Assembly (NCBI RefSeq): GCF_001949145.1 | Contig: NW_019091357.1 | Span: forward strand, 2,276,114-2,340,113 | Origin: Acanthaster planci | Lineage: Eukaryota; Echinodermata; Asteroidea; Valvatida; Acanthasteridae | Direction of reading: 5' to 3' | Length of the DNA stretch: 64,000 nt | The notes under the pieces: model-generated | Seen by the model: the letters and a program-made list of their open reading frames with translations, nothing else | What the model was told of the DNA's origin: nothing | Database searches by the model: none | Program-made: the position numbers and the translations under genes | Part shown: piece after piece, positions 47,576 to 59,000 of the stretch | Numbering within the stretch: position 1 is the first letter of the stretch | How the letters are laid out: each line of letters begins with the position of its first letter

Positions 47576-50500
47576 CAGCGGGGCCAACTCCGACCGTGCT
47601 GTGCATGACCAGGTCCCTATCGGTGCATGCGTCTCCGCCCCCGTAGCTTGAACGTCCATGCTGCGCGCGGCGTAACAGGCGAGCCGTTCTCGACTTCACT
47701 TGTCATCCCGGGGACCTTGAGACCCTTAATCAGACCACGGGTGCCCGATATTACCCGGCCCGGCCCACCTGACATCTGAAATTAATCACTCCTGGTTTTC
47801 ACGAGGTCTTCGCGGACGTCAGCCGCCAGATTACCGCTTCATTATACCTGTACACCGACACGACAGACGCGCAACGAGGTTGTCCCTCGGTGGACGAACA
47901 ACTCTCCTCCTCTCTCGCTACTTCTCAATATTAGTCGTCATAATTAGTGTTTTTTTTCTCCCCAAACGCTGTAATAGCGTCTTTGGTCCATTCTGTCTTC
48001 TCCCGGCCAGTCCAGTCCCCGCACACCTGTGTGTAATCAACGGAGTCCACCCCCTGGACATTTATAAGGAGGGCAAAGGACTGACCATTCCCTCCGGCTG
48101 TCCAAAGTTGCGCATCTTGTCTTCTTTTCTTTTTTTCCTCCCCTCGGTCTCCAAACCACAAGAAGGAGAAGAGGGCAGAGAGAGAGAAGGGGAAAGTGAA
48201 GGGTGGAGAAAATGAATTAGTGTTTGGATCAGCTGCCGTGAATGGTGCGGGAGAAAGAAATGATTAATCCGCAGGGGAGAGGGGGATATTGTGGAAGTAG
48301 ACCCGCTCGCTCTGTCCATGTCAACTCGTTATAAAAGTGTGAGTCACTACAACAACAACACACACATACGCGGGTACGACGAATTGGATTATTTCATTAA
48401 TTCATTACTTTGAATTGATATTGTAGATCCTTGTGTCCTCTCCCTCGCCCAAGACGCTTCAAGGCTTGTAAAGATACTGAAATTTATTTGCTTAATTCGC
48501 GGGGTTTTTTCCCTCTTCTTCCTCTTCGTTTCTTGGTCAAGATTTCGAGATTTGCTAAGGACCCCTGCGAGGTTTCTTGCCCTAAACTGTCCTTAACCAA
48601 CAGCACCATGCCCCTGGGACAAAGCCCTCCCTTTATTTTTAAGTCGACGTTAATAAAACCTAAATAGTCTTCGTGGCTGACCATGCAGGCGTTAACAGCC
48701 TCATGAATTATGCTCGGCCTGTGTACTGACATCAAAGAAGCTGTGCTTAAGAAACATAACATCATCAGCAGAGTGGGCAATGGTCTCCAAAAGTTACAGT
48801 CTTTCGTCTGACATTTTCCACAAGTTATGATTCTCTGAGGTACCGGACGCATACCTCATTCAAGCTTAATGTTGATAAATTCGGCGTTAACTTAAGAGCG
48901 GCATGAATTCGTACAAAATGTAACCATTTCTGTCATGTAATTGTTTACATATCTGTCAACAAAAGTTCTTAGATGGCGCAGTTTTGTTTGATCCGAATGT
49001 TTCTCCATCCGCAAGGCCTGACGTTCGTTCGTGAAATCCGCCACTCGGCAGTGAAAGTGCAACCCTATATTGAGCTGTCATTCATTGACCCAAGTTTCGG
49101 ATATTAATGGCTCTTTTCACTCGAATGCTGAGCATCAATCCTTCCTGAAATGCTTTACCCATTGACTCCCGAGTTTGTGGTGTGCAGAGCGCGACTAGTG
49201 TACAGCGAGGGAAAGGCTTGAGCACACGTATCTCAGCATGCATGCCCCCGCCCCGTCGCCATTATCAATTTCTGCGCGTTTCTTGCATGAGCTCACCGCA
49301 TATCGGAGGCAGGGTTCGGTGGGCTGGAACGCAGGTGTGCACGGTCGTGGCCTGGCCAGTGGTCGCGGTCTATAGCTGTTTGGCGGTCAGGTCAAGCGTG
49401 TACCGCTGCCGCGTTAACCCTCTGCCTTGCACTTTCCCCCGCAACTCTAATGAGCAAACCGCACAATATTCAGGTTACAGATGTGAGTGACACCCCCCCT
49501 CGAAATGCCAATATTCGCAGTCTCATTCCTGGCCCAGCAATCTTGACATTCCCCCTCATTCACGTCACTTTTATCGAAAATCCCCAATTGCTAGAAATGT
49601 CCATCTTCAAAGAATCTCCTTTGAAGTTAAACGCGCGATATGGCTATTCTAATCCTGACCAATATTCAACTGTTTGTTCAAAATTTATTTCTTAAAATTG
49701 GGAATCTTTTTTTTTCATTATTTTGTGTTATTGAAACCGTTCCTCTGTTCCCCAAACCATGATAGCTTCTCAGGTTAACATGCTATAAATCTGACCAAAG
49801 AATAAGACATATATTTCAGTTCATAACATGTAAACCGTCCACTTTGCCTGTGTTATTTCTGCACGTTGTACTTGGAGCCTTGAAATTAATTATCAAATGT
49901 CCATTGGGTCGAGAGGTTGTTTATTTAGGTTTCGTTTTCGGCCAGGCAACTATAATGTGAGGGATTTACCCACTCCTCCCGCCTGCAGGGTCTCAAAGAT
50001 CTCGTCTTTTGGGCTTCTCTTCTGAGCCCATGCACCAGCGGGTGGCGCGCTCGCTCAGGTTTGTAAACGGCTGGGACCTGGGCTGGGACCTTCAGGTTTT
50101 GAGGACTCTTCTCGCTTGACATCGAGTTGGGTGGCTGACGATGTTTGTTTTGTTTCCATAATCAAAACGCGGGCGTCACTTGGATGACATTCGAGTGATA
50201 TCGGCGAGTTATTAGCCAGGCCAAGGCAACGAGACAAGCAGCTCTTGTTGCCGTCTTTGGATTCGTGCTTATCTTCGAGAAACACAGCTTTTGTTGACAA
50301 TTTTCTGTAGGTATGATCCACTCAAGTAGAGGCACGCTCTGCCCAGTTCATATCGCTGGGATATTTTTTGGAAACTTCTTGGAGGTCAGCCTTTTTTGTC
50401 ATTTCTTTACCTTCTTATTTTCTTCCAACTATTACTGTAGTTGTAGAAGTACCCGAACACGGAGAAGTCTTTACAGGGAGATGTGAACAAATGTTCGATG

Positions 50501-52096
50501 GATTTAAATTTCGCACAAAAAAACCTTGTTCAGTGCCTCGTGCGACAGGGACCTCAAGATGCCAACTGCAACGTAGGATTTGAAAAACCTTGCTGTTGAC
50601 ATTGAGACACAGAATGCGTTCCCAGGACGACAGAAAAAGTGGCCCACAAACGTGCTTTTGGCCTCAAATTGCGCACCATTAGCTACCCGGTGGGCACCTG
50701 TTTCGTCCCGCTAACGTCGCCCTCTCTCATGTCAGACAGCGGGACATCAGGACGACCCCGAGGCCGTTCACCGGCAACCCAACACCGCCACGCGCCACGG
50801 GTAGGCTCTGCCTAGCCCGGCCCCGGTCCTGGCCCCGCTGCCCATACCTAGCCCCTCTTCGGCATGCGCTGGCTTTTGATGGTCAACAACACAAGTCCTC
50901 ACGATCCCCTCGTCACGAGGTAGACAGAACCAAGGCCAGTGACCAGGTTGGAATGTGAACCCAGGACAGAGTTCAAGCCTAATTTCTTTTCCCTTTTATT
51001 TCGGCGGGGCAAAAGTGCGCCGTAACAGTATCGCCGCATCAATTCCAGTTCGAAATCCCCGTAGAAAGGAGTTGGATATTGGACATAAATTGGGATGACA
51101 GGCCTGGTTAACCGCAAAGCAACGGGAAAATAATTGGAAATAATGGAGAATGATGCTTTCCACTACATTGACCCAGTATTGATATAACAGAATACGAATA
51201 CGGCCATTCCAAGACACCGAACTTTAAAATTTCAACCCCGAACACTTGTAATTCAGACTAAAGCTATGAGATTTAAGAATCTTTGCTGTATACCTGGGCT
51301 GTTCGACGCATAACTGATTGGTTACTTGTGAAGGAAGTATACCGCAACTTGCCACAGAGATCTCAGCGATGTAATATATGAAATGTTAAATCGTTACTTT
51401 TATCGAAAACACCCAACTTCAACACCAGAGAGAATGGCTTACAAAGTAAAAGGAAGAAAGAATGACAACGTCACAGATGTAAGGAAGTCAGCATGCGCAT
51501 GTAATAAGATTATTGAAAAGGAAGCAGACTTAATTATTTTAGCGGTGCTCGACATCTCTCAAAAGCAAGTTCCCGTGAGTGCGTTAAGTAACAACCTGTC
51601 CGCCCGCCACGTGCAGCACACCGTACAGGAACCGGCCACCTTCAAAAACAAGAGGCGAGCCATTCTGGCAGGCGGGCCGCGGTAGCGGGGAACGGGGCAG
51701 GTAGGGTTACCCGCCCGCAGTCAGTTTCACACGGTGCGCCAGGGCCTGGACCGCATCGGGGGCCCGGGCTGTGACAACCTGGGACGGCACGCCGGCACCC
51801 GGGAACTTCCCCTCCATTCACCTGCTGGCCGGCGCAGTGCTCGCCCATTATTCGCACGGGCCGCCGCCAAATGGTGTCCCCCCTTCCCCACCCCCTACTC
51901 CCCAACTTTCTTGCCTGCGAATTGTCTGGCTCATATGAAAAGTGGTTCGCTTGCATCTCGGCATCTGTCCGATACCGTGTCGGCGGCTCCTTAATTCGAA
52001 ATTAATTAATCCGGTGTATGCCTAAGTTAATAAGATTCTCCGTCGCGGAGAACAGTCTGTCTCGAGAAAGCGAAAAGGAATTTTGTCACTTTAAAA

Positions 52097-52150
52097 AAAA
52101 AAGTGTTCTGTGGTAAATCAAACATGTTTGATTTAATCAGACACTTTTGC
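52097..52150. repeat. Near-palindrome with a perfect 20-bp core
   Basis: The core at 52115-52134 is AAATCAAACA followed by its exact inverse. Extending outward, AAAAGTGT on the left pairs with ACACTTTT on the right with a few mismatches, giving about 25 bp per arm and no loop. It may be a tiny palindromic MITE relic or a cruciform-prone site. The lack of a loop argues against a microRNA precursor. Confidence 0.6.
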
Positions 52151-52767
52151 TGTTTCAGATATCTGGAAACATTCACAGCAAAATATTGCCGCTCCATGTG
52201 ATGAGGGGATTGTCTAACTACGTTTGAGAAATTCAACATGAAAGCCACAACTGTTCTTGACGGAATACACTTCCTTCTTTGGACCTTGAATAAATCATTT
52301 CACCAGCGCGCGGTGATAAAAGCGGCTTGTGAGCATTAATTTGACGCATCAGTGTGAACTGCAAAATTTCGAGCAGGTCTGTTGTCATTTGAGAATTCAC
52401 AGGTGAAGATACGAGACTTAATGTCGTCGCTATCAGGGGGAGCTCCTCGCCACAATTTGCGCAGGGTGCATGCCTTGGCGTTCCAAACAAGAGATTACCC
52501 GCCACGATCCCCACGCGAAACATGGCGCGATAGTGTGCGCCGAATATCATAGGGGAATATCTGGAGTGCAGTGGGAAATCTTATGAAACATCTCCGGCTC
52601 CGTCTCTCGGCGCAAGTGGCAAGTTGGAGAGGAAGGGGAAAAGAGAAAAAAAAGGGGGTAACGACCGCGCGCGGCGCGTCCGAGCAATCGGTCGAGCTGT
52701 CTCTCATCGACTGACCGTGAACTATTACTTGATGCCCCGCTAAGGTGAATGAACGCGCCCGCTGTAA

Positions 52768-52784
52768 CCCCCCCCCCNNCCCCC
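52768..52784 (+). repeat. Poly-C run with a 2-base gap
   Basis: A C homopolymer interrupted by two unresolved bases (NN at 52778-52779). The gap is most likely a polishing or base-calling failure in the homopolymer, so its real length is unknown. Confidence 0.9.
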
Positions 52785-55701
52785 GCCGATTCCGACACCG
52801 TACGACCCGGGACGAAGATGGCAACACGTCTTAATTCCTGGGGATCACTGCCGATCAGCGGCGAAAGATGTACTTTCAATTTTTTTTTTTATTTTGAGAC
52901 ACAAGGTTTGAGATCGTGTTTCAAGAGGTTCTGTTTACAATCACGAACGACAATCAGCTTCGAACGCCGGTGGAAAAAAATGCCGGCATTTGACACGAGC
53001 ATCCAAATTGTTGCCGATGCCGCTGTGTTCAGCTGGTGTTAGATAAACTAGCGCAGTTTACAGGTGACTCTGTTTGTCCCTAGAGGGTGTTGTGTAAACA
53101 TGTCAATAAGAGAGCGCCCTCTTTTGATTTTCCTCCTAAGAAAGCCCCACGACTGTAAAAGTTGTTCTTTCCAGGCTAATTTTCCATATTTAACCGTGCA
53201 AACCTTGCAACAAAATCTGGTTAATTTCCTGACATTCTTTTTAAACAAATCAGAGAGATTTCACACACCCACCTTCTTTAAGGCGAACTTGACGAAAAGG
53301 GAGAAAAGTCAATATTTTGGCTTTTGGATAGCAAAACAGTCAGAGAGAAAAAAAATACAGCAGAACATATAGAGAGAAAAAAATAGGAAAAACATTTGCC
53401 GAGGCGAACATCACACCGACTTCATTCCAATGCCCTCTGAACTCTCGTTCGAGTTCAAGACGCCCTCCCGCGTCGGCGCAGGTGTCACTGCCGGTTACTG
53501 ACCGAGATGCGGGCGCATTCTTGATACCAGTCGTATCTCCATTCTTATATTTAGCAATTTGAGGAATTAGCGAACACAAACACGATAGGGCCGCTCAGAG
53601 CTCGACGTGTCACGTCGCAACAGGAGGTGTCTTCTTGGTCACTTGATGCGACATTCTCTTTCCAGGGAGGAAATAATCGATTCATTTTTTTTCAAAACCC
53701 TTGGTTCCCAAAATGCTTAAGTGGTATTCACACTGAAAGATCTTCTTGTCGCCATTTGACATAATCAAGCGTCCAGAAATGAATTTTCCCAAAGTGTGTT
53801 GCATAACCTTTGAAATTTGTGGACTTCTTTTTTTTCACACGGACTGTTGCAACATTCGTATATAGGTCAAGCAGGATCCCAAGTACGTGTGACCTATCGC
53901 GACCGTCAGTTCAAAGGAAAGGATTTTGCCAACTTTCACTTGGGAGGCAACGGTTTTAGTTTCATTACATTTTTGAAGCCCCGTCCATCACAATCGCCAC
54001 AAATAGAATGTTCTGCAGTGCTGTAAGCTTCACCACTTTGAGCCTTGAGATACTCTATGGTTGTTTGCTGTGGTACCTTGGAGACTAAACCAGACTCTAA
54101 AATTGGACACTGTTGTTCAAGTCAAGCCTAGTTTTCATAGCATGAAATTACTTGAAAAAAAGTCGTCAGGTTTTGGACATTCAGTAAAATGTTCTCAACT
54201 TTAGAATGTACCTCGATTGTGTGGACGCTTTGGCCGACGTTTGACCAGTTTCTCGGCTTATTTTGTAGGTTCTCAAGTCATTCATCAAATTTGTCTGTTC
54301 GCATTGACTCGGGAGTATTCTCGTCAACGACAAATAGTATAAACATTGAGATTGCGCCCCATGGAAAAGTAGCAGCGGGGCTACAGTTGAAGAGATCGAG
54401 TCAGATGTTGTGATATGACACACACACCCCCTCGCGCTGTCTGTCGGCGCTTCCTAACCTCCCAAACCAGACGGGTGCAAGACTGTCGGAACATTAAGTC
54501 CAATATCGGAACCGGGCTGTGTTATCTAATTAGGACTTCGGGATCGACCAAATTAACGAGAATTTTGTCCGAGACTGACCGGCCTACTTTGGCGTGTAGT
54601 GCCGGGTCGAAACAGGTCTTTTGCGGGGGTGAGGTATTTTGCCCCAAAGATCCAGAGGAGCGCACAGTTTTGTGTTAGAATGGTAGAGTATAAGCAAAAC
54701 TAAAGTAGAAGCAAATCCCAGTTCAATATTGGGACGAAAAGTATAAATGGAGTTCCGTTTTTGTTTAGCTCGCAATTTTGACATACGGTGTTGGCGGCTC
54801 CACTGTTTTCTTCGTAAGAAACGTTCTTTATAATATACGATCGCCCATTATTGACTCGTAACAGTTCTTGAAGACTATAGATGCAAAACTGAAGCTTGGA
54901 CTATAGCACTAAAATCTTTTAACAAATCAATTTTGACGGTTTGATACGAGCATTTCTCGACCCGATTTTCGAAGAGATTGGGGTGTGAAGTTCAATGGTG
55001 ACACCGGACACTGCAATATTGAGAAACACGATGATTCCCTTGCATTCCTGCAATGTGGCCTCTTAGCATTTAGCGATGAACCAAGAAGGCGTTTGTGTGC
55101 GACACTGAGAGTCAAAATGGCGTCATTGCGACTACGTCATCATTACATCAGCCACCAACACCTCCCCATACTCCTAATCCTCCTCATGACAATCCTCCTC
55201 ATCATCGTCCAACACCTTCTTTTCTGGTCCGTCAACTCCGTGGTCATTTTCTGGGCCTTTTTGTGTATTTAACGTGTGTGGTCTGCAGGACGCGTGAACA
55301 CTTGGTAGGAACACCTCCACGATAGCATGGTGGTGGCGAACGCTTGACAAGCGTCAAGGCCGAAGTGTGGTGTGTATTAGTCACGCATGCTTTCCGCCAA
55401 CGCACACGTATACAACCACACTTCCCTCCGTTACAAGTCATCGCCGATATAAATCAATCGACAAGTATTTTCAGCGAGAAAAATGGTGAGATTCCGTCTT
55501 CCAACCTCCTCCCCAGGTTTAGCCCTCGGTCTCAACTTCGTGCCATTAGACCTCCGTTTACTGCCCATTTGTCAACAGTACTGTATCACAGTTTTTGTGT
55601 TTTCCTTTCCTAAACAGTGTAACCCTTGAAATGATCCTCTGAACGGGAATGTAACTGTAGTCTGTACTGTCATGATCAAGCATTGAATTTGAAGGAGTAC
55701 A

Positions 55702-56033
55702 GCCTCTCAACCCGGGTTGAACTCAACCCTGGGCGAACCCATGACCGTCCTGGGTTGAAATTGAGATTTTTCAACCTCACGTTCAACCCGTTGTTATTTC
55801 ACACTTGTTTCTTGCGAACCGAGCCAATCGAGGTGAGTTCAACCCAGAAATGAGCGCGAAAAAATTTCCGACCCGGGTTGGACATTCTCAACCCTGGTCA
55901 GGAGCAGGGTTCAGTTCAACCTGGGTTGAAAGCAATCTCGGCGTTGACGCAGGGTTGGTGCGGGTTTGAAAATTGTCAGGGTGTTAATCGTCGCCAGTTT
56001 TCAACCCTGTGTCAACTCCGAGATTTATCTGGT
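55702..56033. mobile_element. GGGTTGA/TCAACCC palindrome-rich element
   Basis: In about 330 bp the word GGGTTGA and its inverse TCAACCC recur more than ten times. This includes the perfect 14-bp palindrome TCAACCCGGGTTGA (55707-55720) and the near-palindrome TTCAACCTGGGTTGAA (55915-55930). The right part forms a hairpin: AATCTCGGCGTTGACGCAGG (about 55934) is matched inversely by CCTGTGTCAACTCCGAGATT (about 56007-56026). Such dense internal inverted repeats are typical of non-autonomous DNA transposons. Exact ends and target duplication could not be fixed and no transposase is present. Confidence 0.6.
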
Positions 56034-56039
56034 GTAAAA

Positions 56040-59000
56040 AGGCCTTCATGTGCATGCGCAATGCGAACTATCTGTGAATGTTCAGTTGCCATCATTTGTG
56101 TTGGGCTAGTTTTGGATCATCAGGCTGTCCTCTGTTGATGAGAAAAATCCTGATGGTGCATTCGACGTCCATTTCCGCCACGTCAGCTATCCCTTATTTG
56201 AATTTCAGAAAGGTTCTCATAGATTTCTGTCTTTCACAGAATGAATGCAAAGTGCAGCCCTGTATTTTTATATTTAGCAACACTTTCCTCTTCTAATAAA
56301 TCTGTTATGGACGATATTCCTAAGTTATAGTTACATTGCTCGAAATCATTCCAATCCAGAAAACAGTTTCAGCTGAGCGGGGTCGGTTTTGCATGGGTTT
56401 GGGGGCCTTGCGCGCATGCACCCTGCTCAAGTTACTCCTGGAATTGACTTCACTTGCTTCATCCTGAAGCCCTGATTTGTGGCACCAATTTTGGTGCTAA
56501 AGCCAAGATACAGACAACTGAGAAGCCATCTGTTTAGGTGCATTGTTTTATGAAGATCTGACAAATCAGGAATTGACTAATTGTCCGAGAAGAGGGTTAA
56601 CGGTTTAACAGGTTGGGCCAATCTAATTAGGTCACACATTGGCTGCCAGACATGCCGAGGTCGACTGTTCAGCGATTTAGCCTGACCCCGCGGGTCCGGG
56701 GTCGAGAGTTGAAGGGTCAACACGGTACAGCTGGCTCGTGTTCTTTGCTGGCCTGTGACCGTGAGAGGGGGGACCTGTTGCGTGAGCCACTCTCGCGCTA
56801 ATTAGTCAGCAAAGACGACGGGTTGTTTCTCAGAAGAGGCGTCTGGATAACATTGCTTTGAAGGACACCCGCACGGAGCCAATTTATCTTGTTATCCCGT
56901 GTGATCTACGGCCCTCTTTATGTCCGAATAGCAGGCAAGTGATCTGCTCCATCACCAAGTGTACCTGCCGTTGTTCTCTGTCGTTAAGTAGTTTCCGATC
57001 TCGTCGATTTGAAGGTACGGGATCAGCTGCACGAGCCTTGGACTTTTGGTGCTCATTTCCACAGGGAGAGCTTGACACTGGAGGCGGGCCTTTCAAAATT
57101 CCGAACTAGTACGTTGCGGAGTTATGCAGGTACTCAGCTTCGCAATCCTGGTTACTTTTTTCGCTTTGAAGCTTGATTAACAGAATTAACTTCGGCTCTT
57201 CTCGTCTAAGCCAGTTTTCAATATTATTAGAGAGCAGTATTGAGTTATGCACCCGCAGTGTGTACATGTGCATGCATTTTATTGCTAGTCTCACTGGTAT
57301 GCGGTGTTGGCCTGTTAGATTTGAGTGCTTGGCCGATTACTCAGAAAGTAGCCGTCCCCTCCTTAACATTCAACGTAAAGTGGAGAACACAACCAGCTTG
57401 CTGGACCATAATTACAATCATTATGGCCCTTAAGTTGTCTCCTGCTTGAGTCAATAGTTGTCCCCTTCACGGCCTAATCCTTACAGCTTTGTCCCCCCTT
57501 TCTGTCCCCTCGGAATGCTCCCTGAATACCCCCGCTCAGTTCCCATATTTCTGATGAGGTACACCAGGGGATTTAGCCCAGTCCCCTCCCCGGCCATGGA
57601 CCGCCCACCGAGCCGACAAGAGGCCGGGGTACCTGGGCGATGATAACCTCATCCCTCGCATTACAACTTCGGAACAAAAGACCGACAAGTTCCCCGATCA
57701 ATACCGTCCACTTGTTCGCCTCCACCCCGGCGTAATGTTACTCACTTTGTCCTGCTGGGCTGTCTTTCTTGTGCTCACGAGAGGGGTACCTTCTTTTACC
57801 AGTTTATGCCTAATCTTTCTATCACAGAACCACTTTAGTTGGAGGGAGAGCAAAAGAGGAAAGTTAAACTCTTTCGGGGGGGGAGGTCTTTTTCTCATTT
57901 CTGAAGGCACGACAATTGGATGAAATGGTTGTTGTTACTGCTTCTGAACTCGTGGCTGTCGTTAATGATGCAAATAATTTGATCATACCTTGTCAGAGTC
58001 GAAGTCGTGAAGAGTTTCCTCCGCCGGTTTTGCAAGGAACTCCCAGAGAGAGAGAGAAAAAAAACACCCAAGGAGATAACACACGATAAACACGGTTGAC
58101 TTGCTTATTGGAAGTGCAAATAAACATAACTGAGGCGCGGGTAGGGGTGGCGGTACGCTCCGAAGCCAGTAAAATCTGTTGCACGCTTGCCACGGTCTGG
58201 AAAGTTTGGACGGAAGGGTCAAGACAGACGTTAAAAGCCGCGTGAGCTTTGTCCGCGTGCTGTCTGTTCGACCAGAATAAACACGGCAACTCAAGCCGTA
58301 GCTCGAGAAACACTGAGAACGGAGCGACGTTTTGAATGAGATTGCAATGAAACATTTCAACTGCACAGTTGTCTGGAATTCTCGACAAAATTCGATGATA
58401 TTCGGCCCACGTTGACGGGAAGATTTAGTTTACAGATTTGTCTGCACATTTACAAAAGTTAAACAGCCCAGTGGGTCTGGACTCAAGGAGGTCTTTTGAT
58501 ACAACTTGTGGTTAGAAACGCACGTTAATGTCGGCCCATACCACATGACCAGCTGTGGAAATGGTTTCCCCACCGACAAGGGTCGATGGGGTGTCTCACT
58601 GTAGAATACGGGCCGTTCATCGCCGTACACCAACTGGGCACCGCTTGCGTCGTCATGCATGGACCCGGGGTGTCGCCACGCCATGGACAGATCACAGATT
58701 CAGGGCCTGTGCACCTCCCGCTAGACGACCTACTGAACAAATCTCTTCCATTTGTCGGTTGCGCTGACAAGTTTATTGCCAATTTGCTGAGGCGTTTTTT
58801 CTGCCAAAGGAAAAAAAAGAGAAAGAGAGAGATAGAGAACCACTTGGGAACAATTCGGCTTCAGTTTGGGCTAGAGGTGTTCGAAGATGGGCCGGTAATT
58901 TATGATCTGTCAAACGAGACAGATTACTGGTTGTTTGGAGACACAGCAGGAGCACACCAAATCTGTGCTGGGAAACCCAAGCCTTTTGTGTCTAGGAACG

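Larger units (their letters stand above)
43445..55690. other. Intron 1 segment, no gene seen
   Basis: No gene is recognised. Contents include GC-rich patches (about 44560-44760, 49180-49430, 50690-50900 and 51590-51870), an X-box-like motif near 45479, a T18 run, AACACC words at about 47475-47575, a 20-bp palindrome (52115-52134) and a 2-base gap (52778-52779). Open frames near 45588-46208 (minus) and 51383-51685 (plus) look somewhat protein-like but have no recognisable family, splice context or continuity. Confidence 0.5.

Noticed and set aside
51383-51685. 100-codon frame with a protein-like composition
   Set aside because: No recognisable family and no convincing acceptor, donor or promoter; left as intronic.
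52097-52150. microRNA precursor at the palindrome
   Set aside because: There is no terminal loop (the palindrome centre is contiguous) and the arms are too short for a normal precursor.
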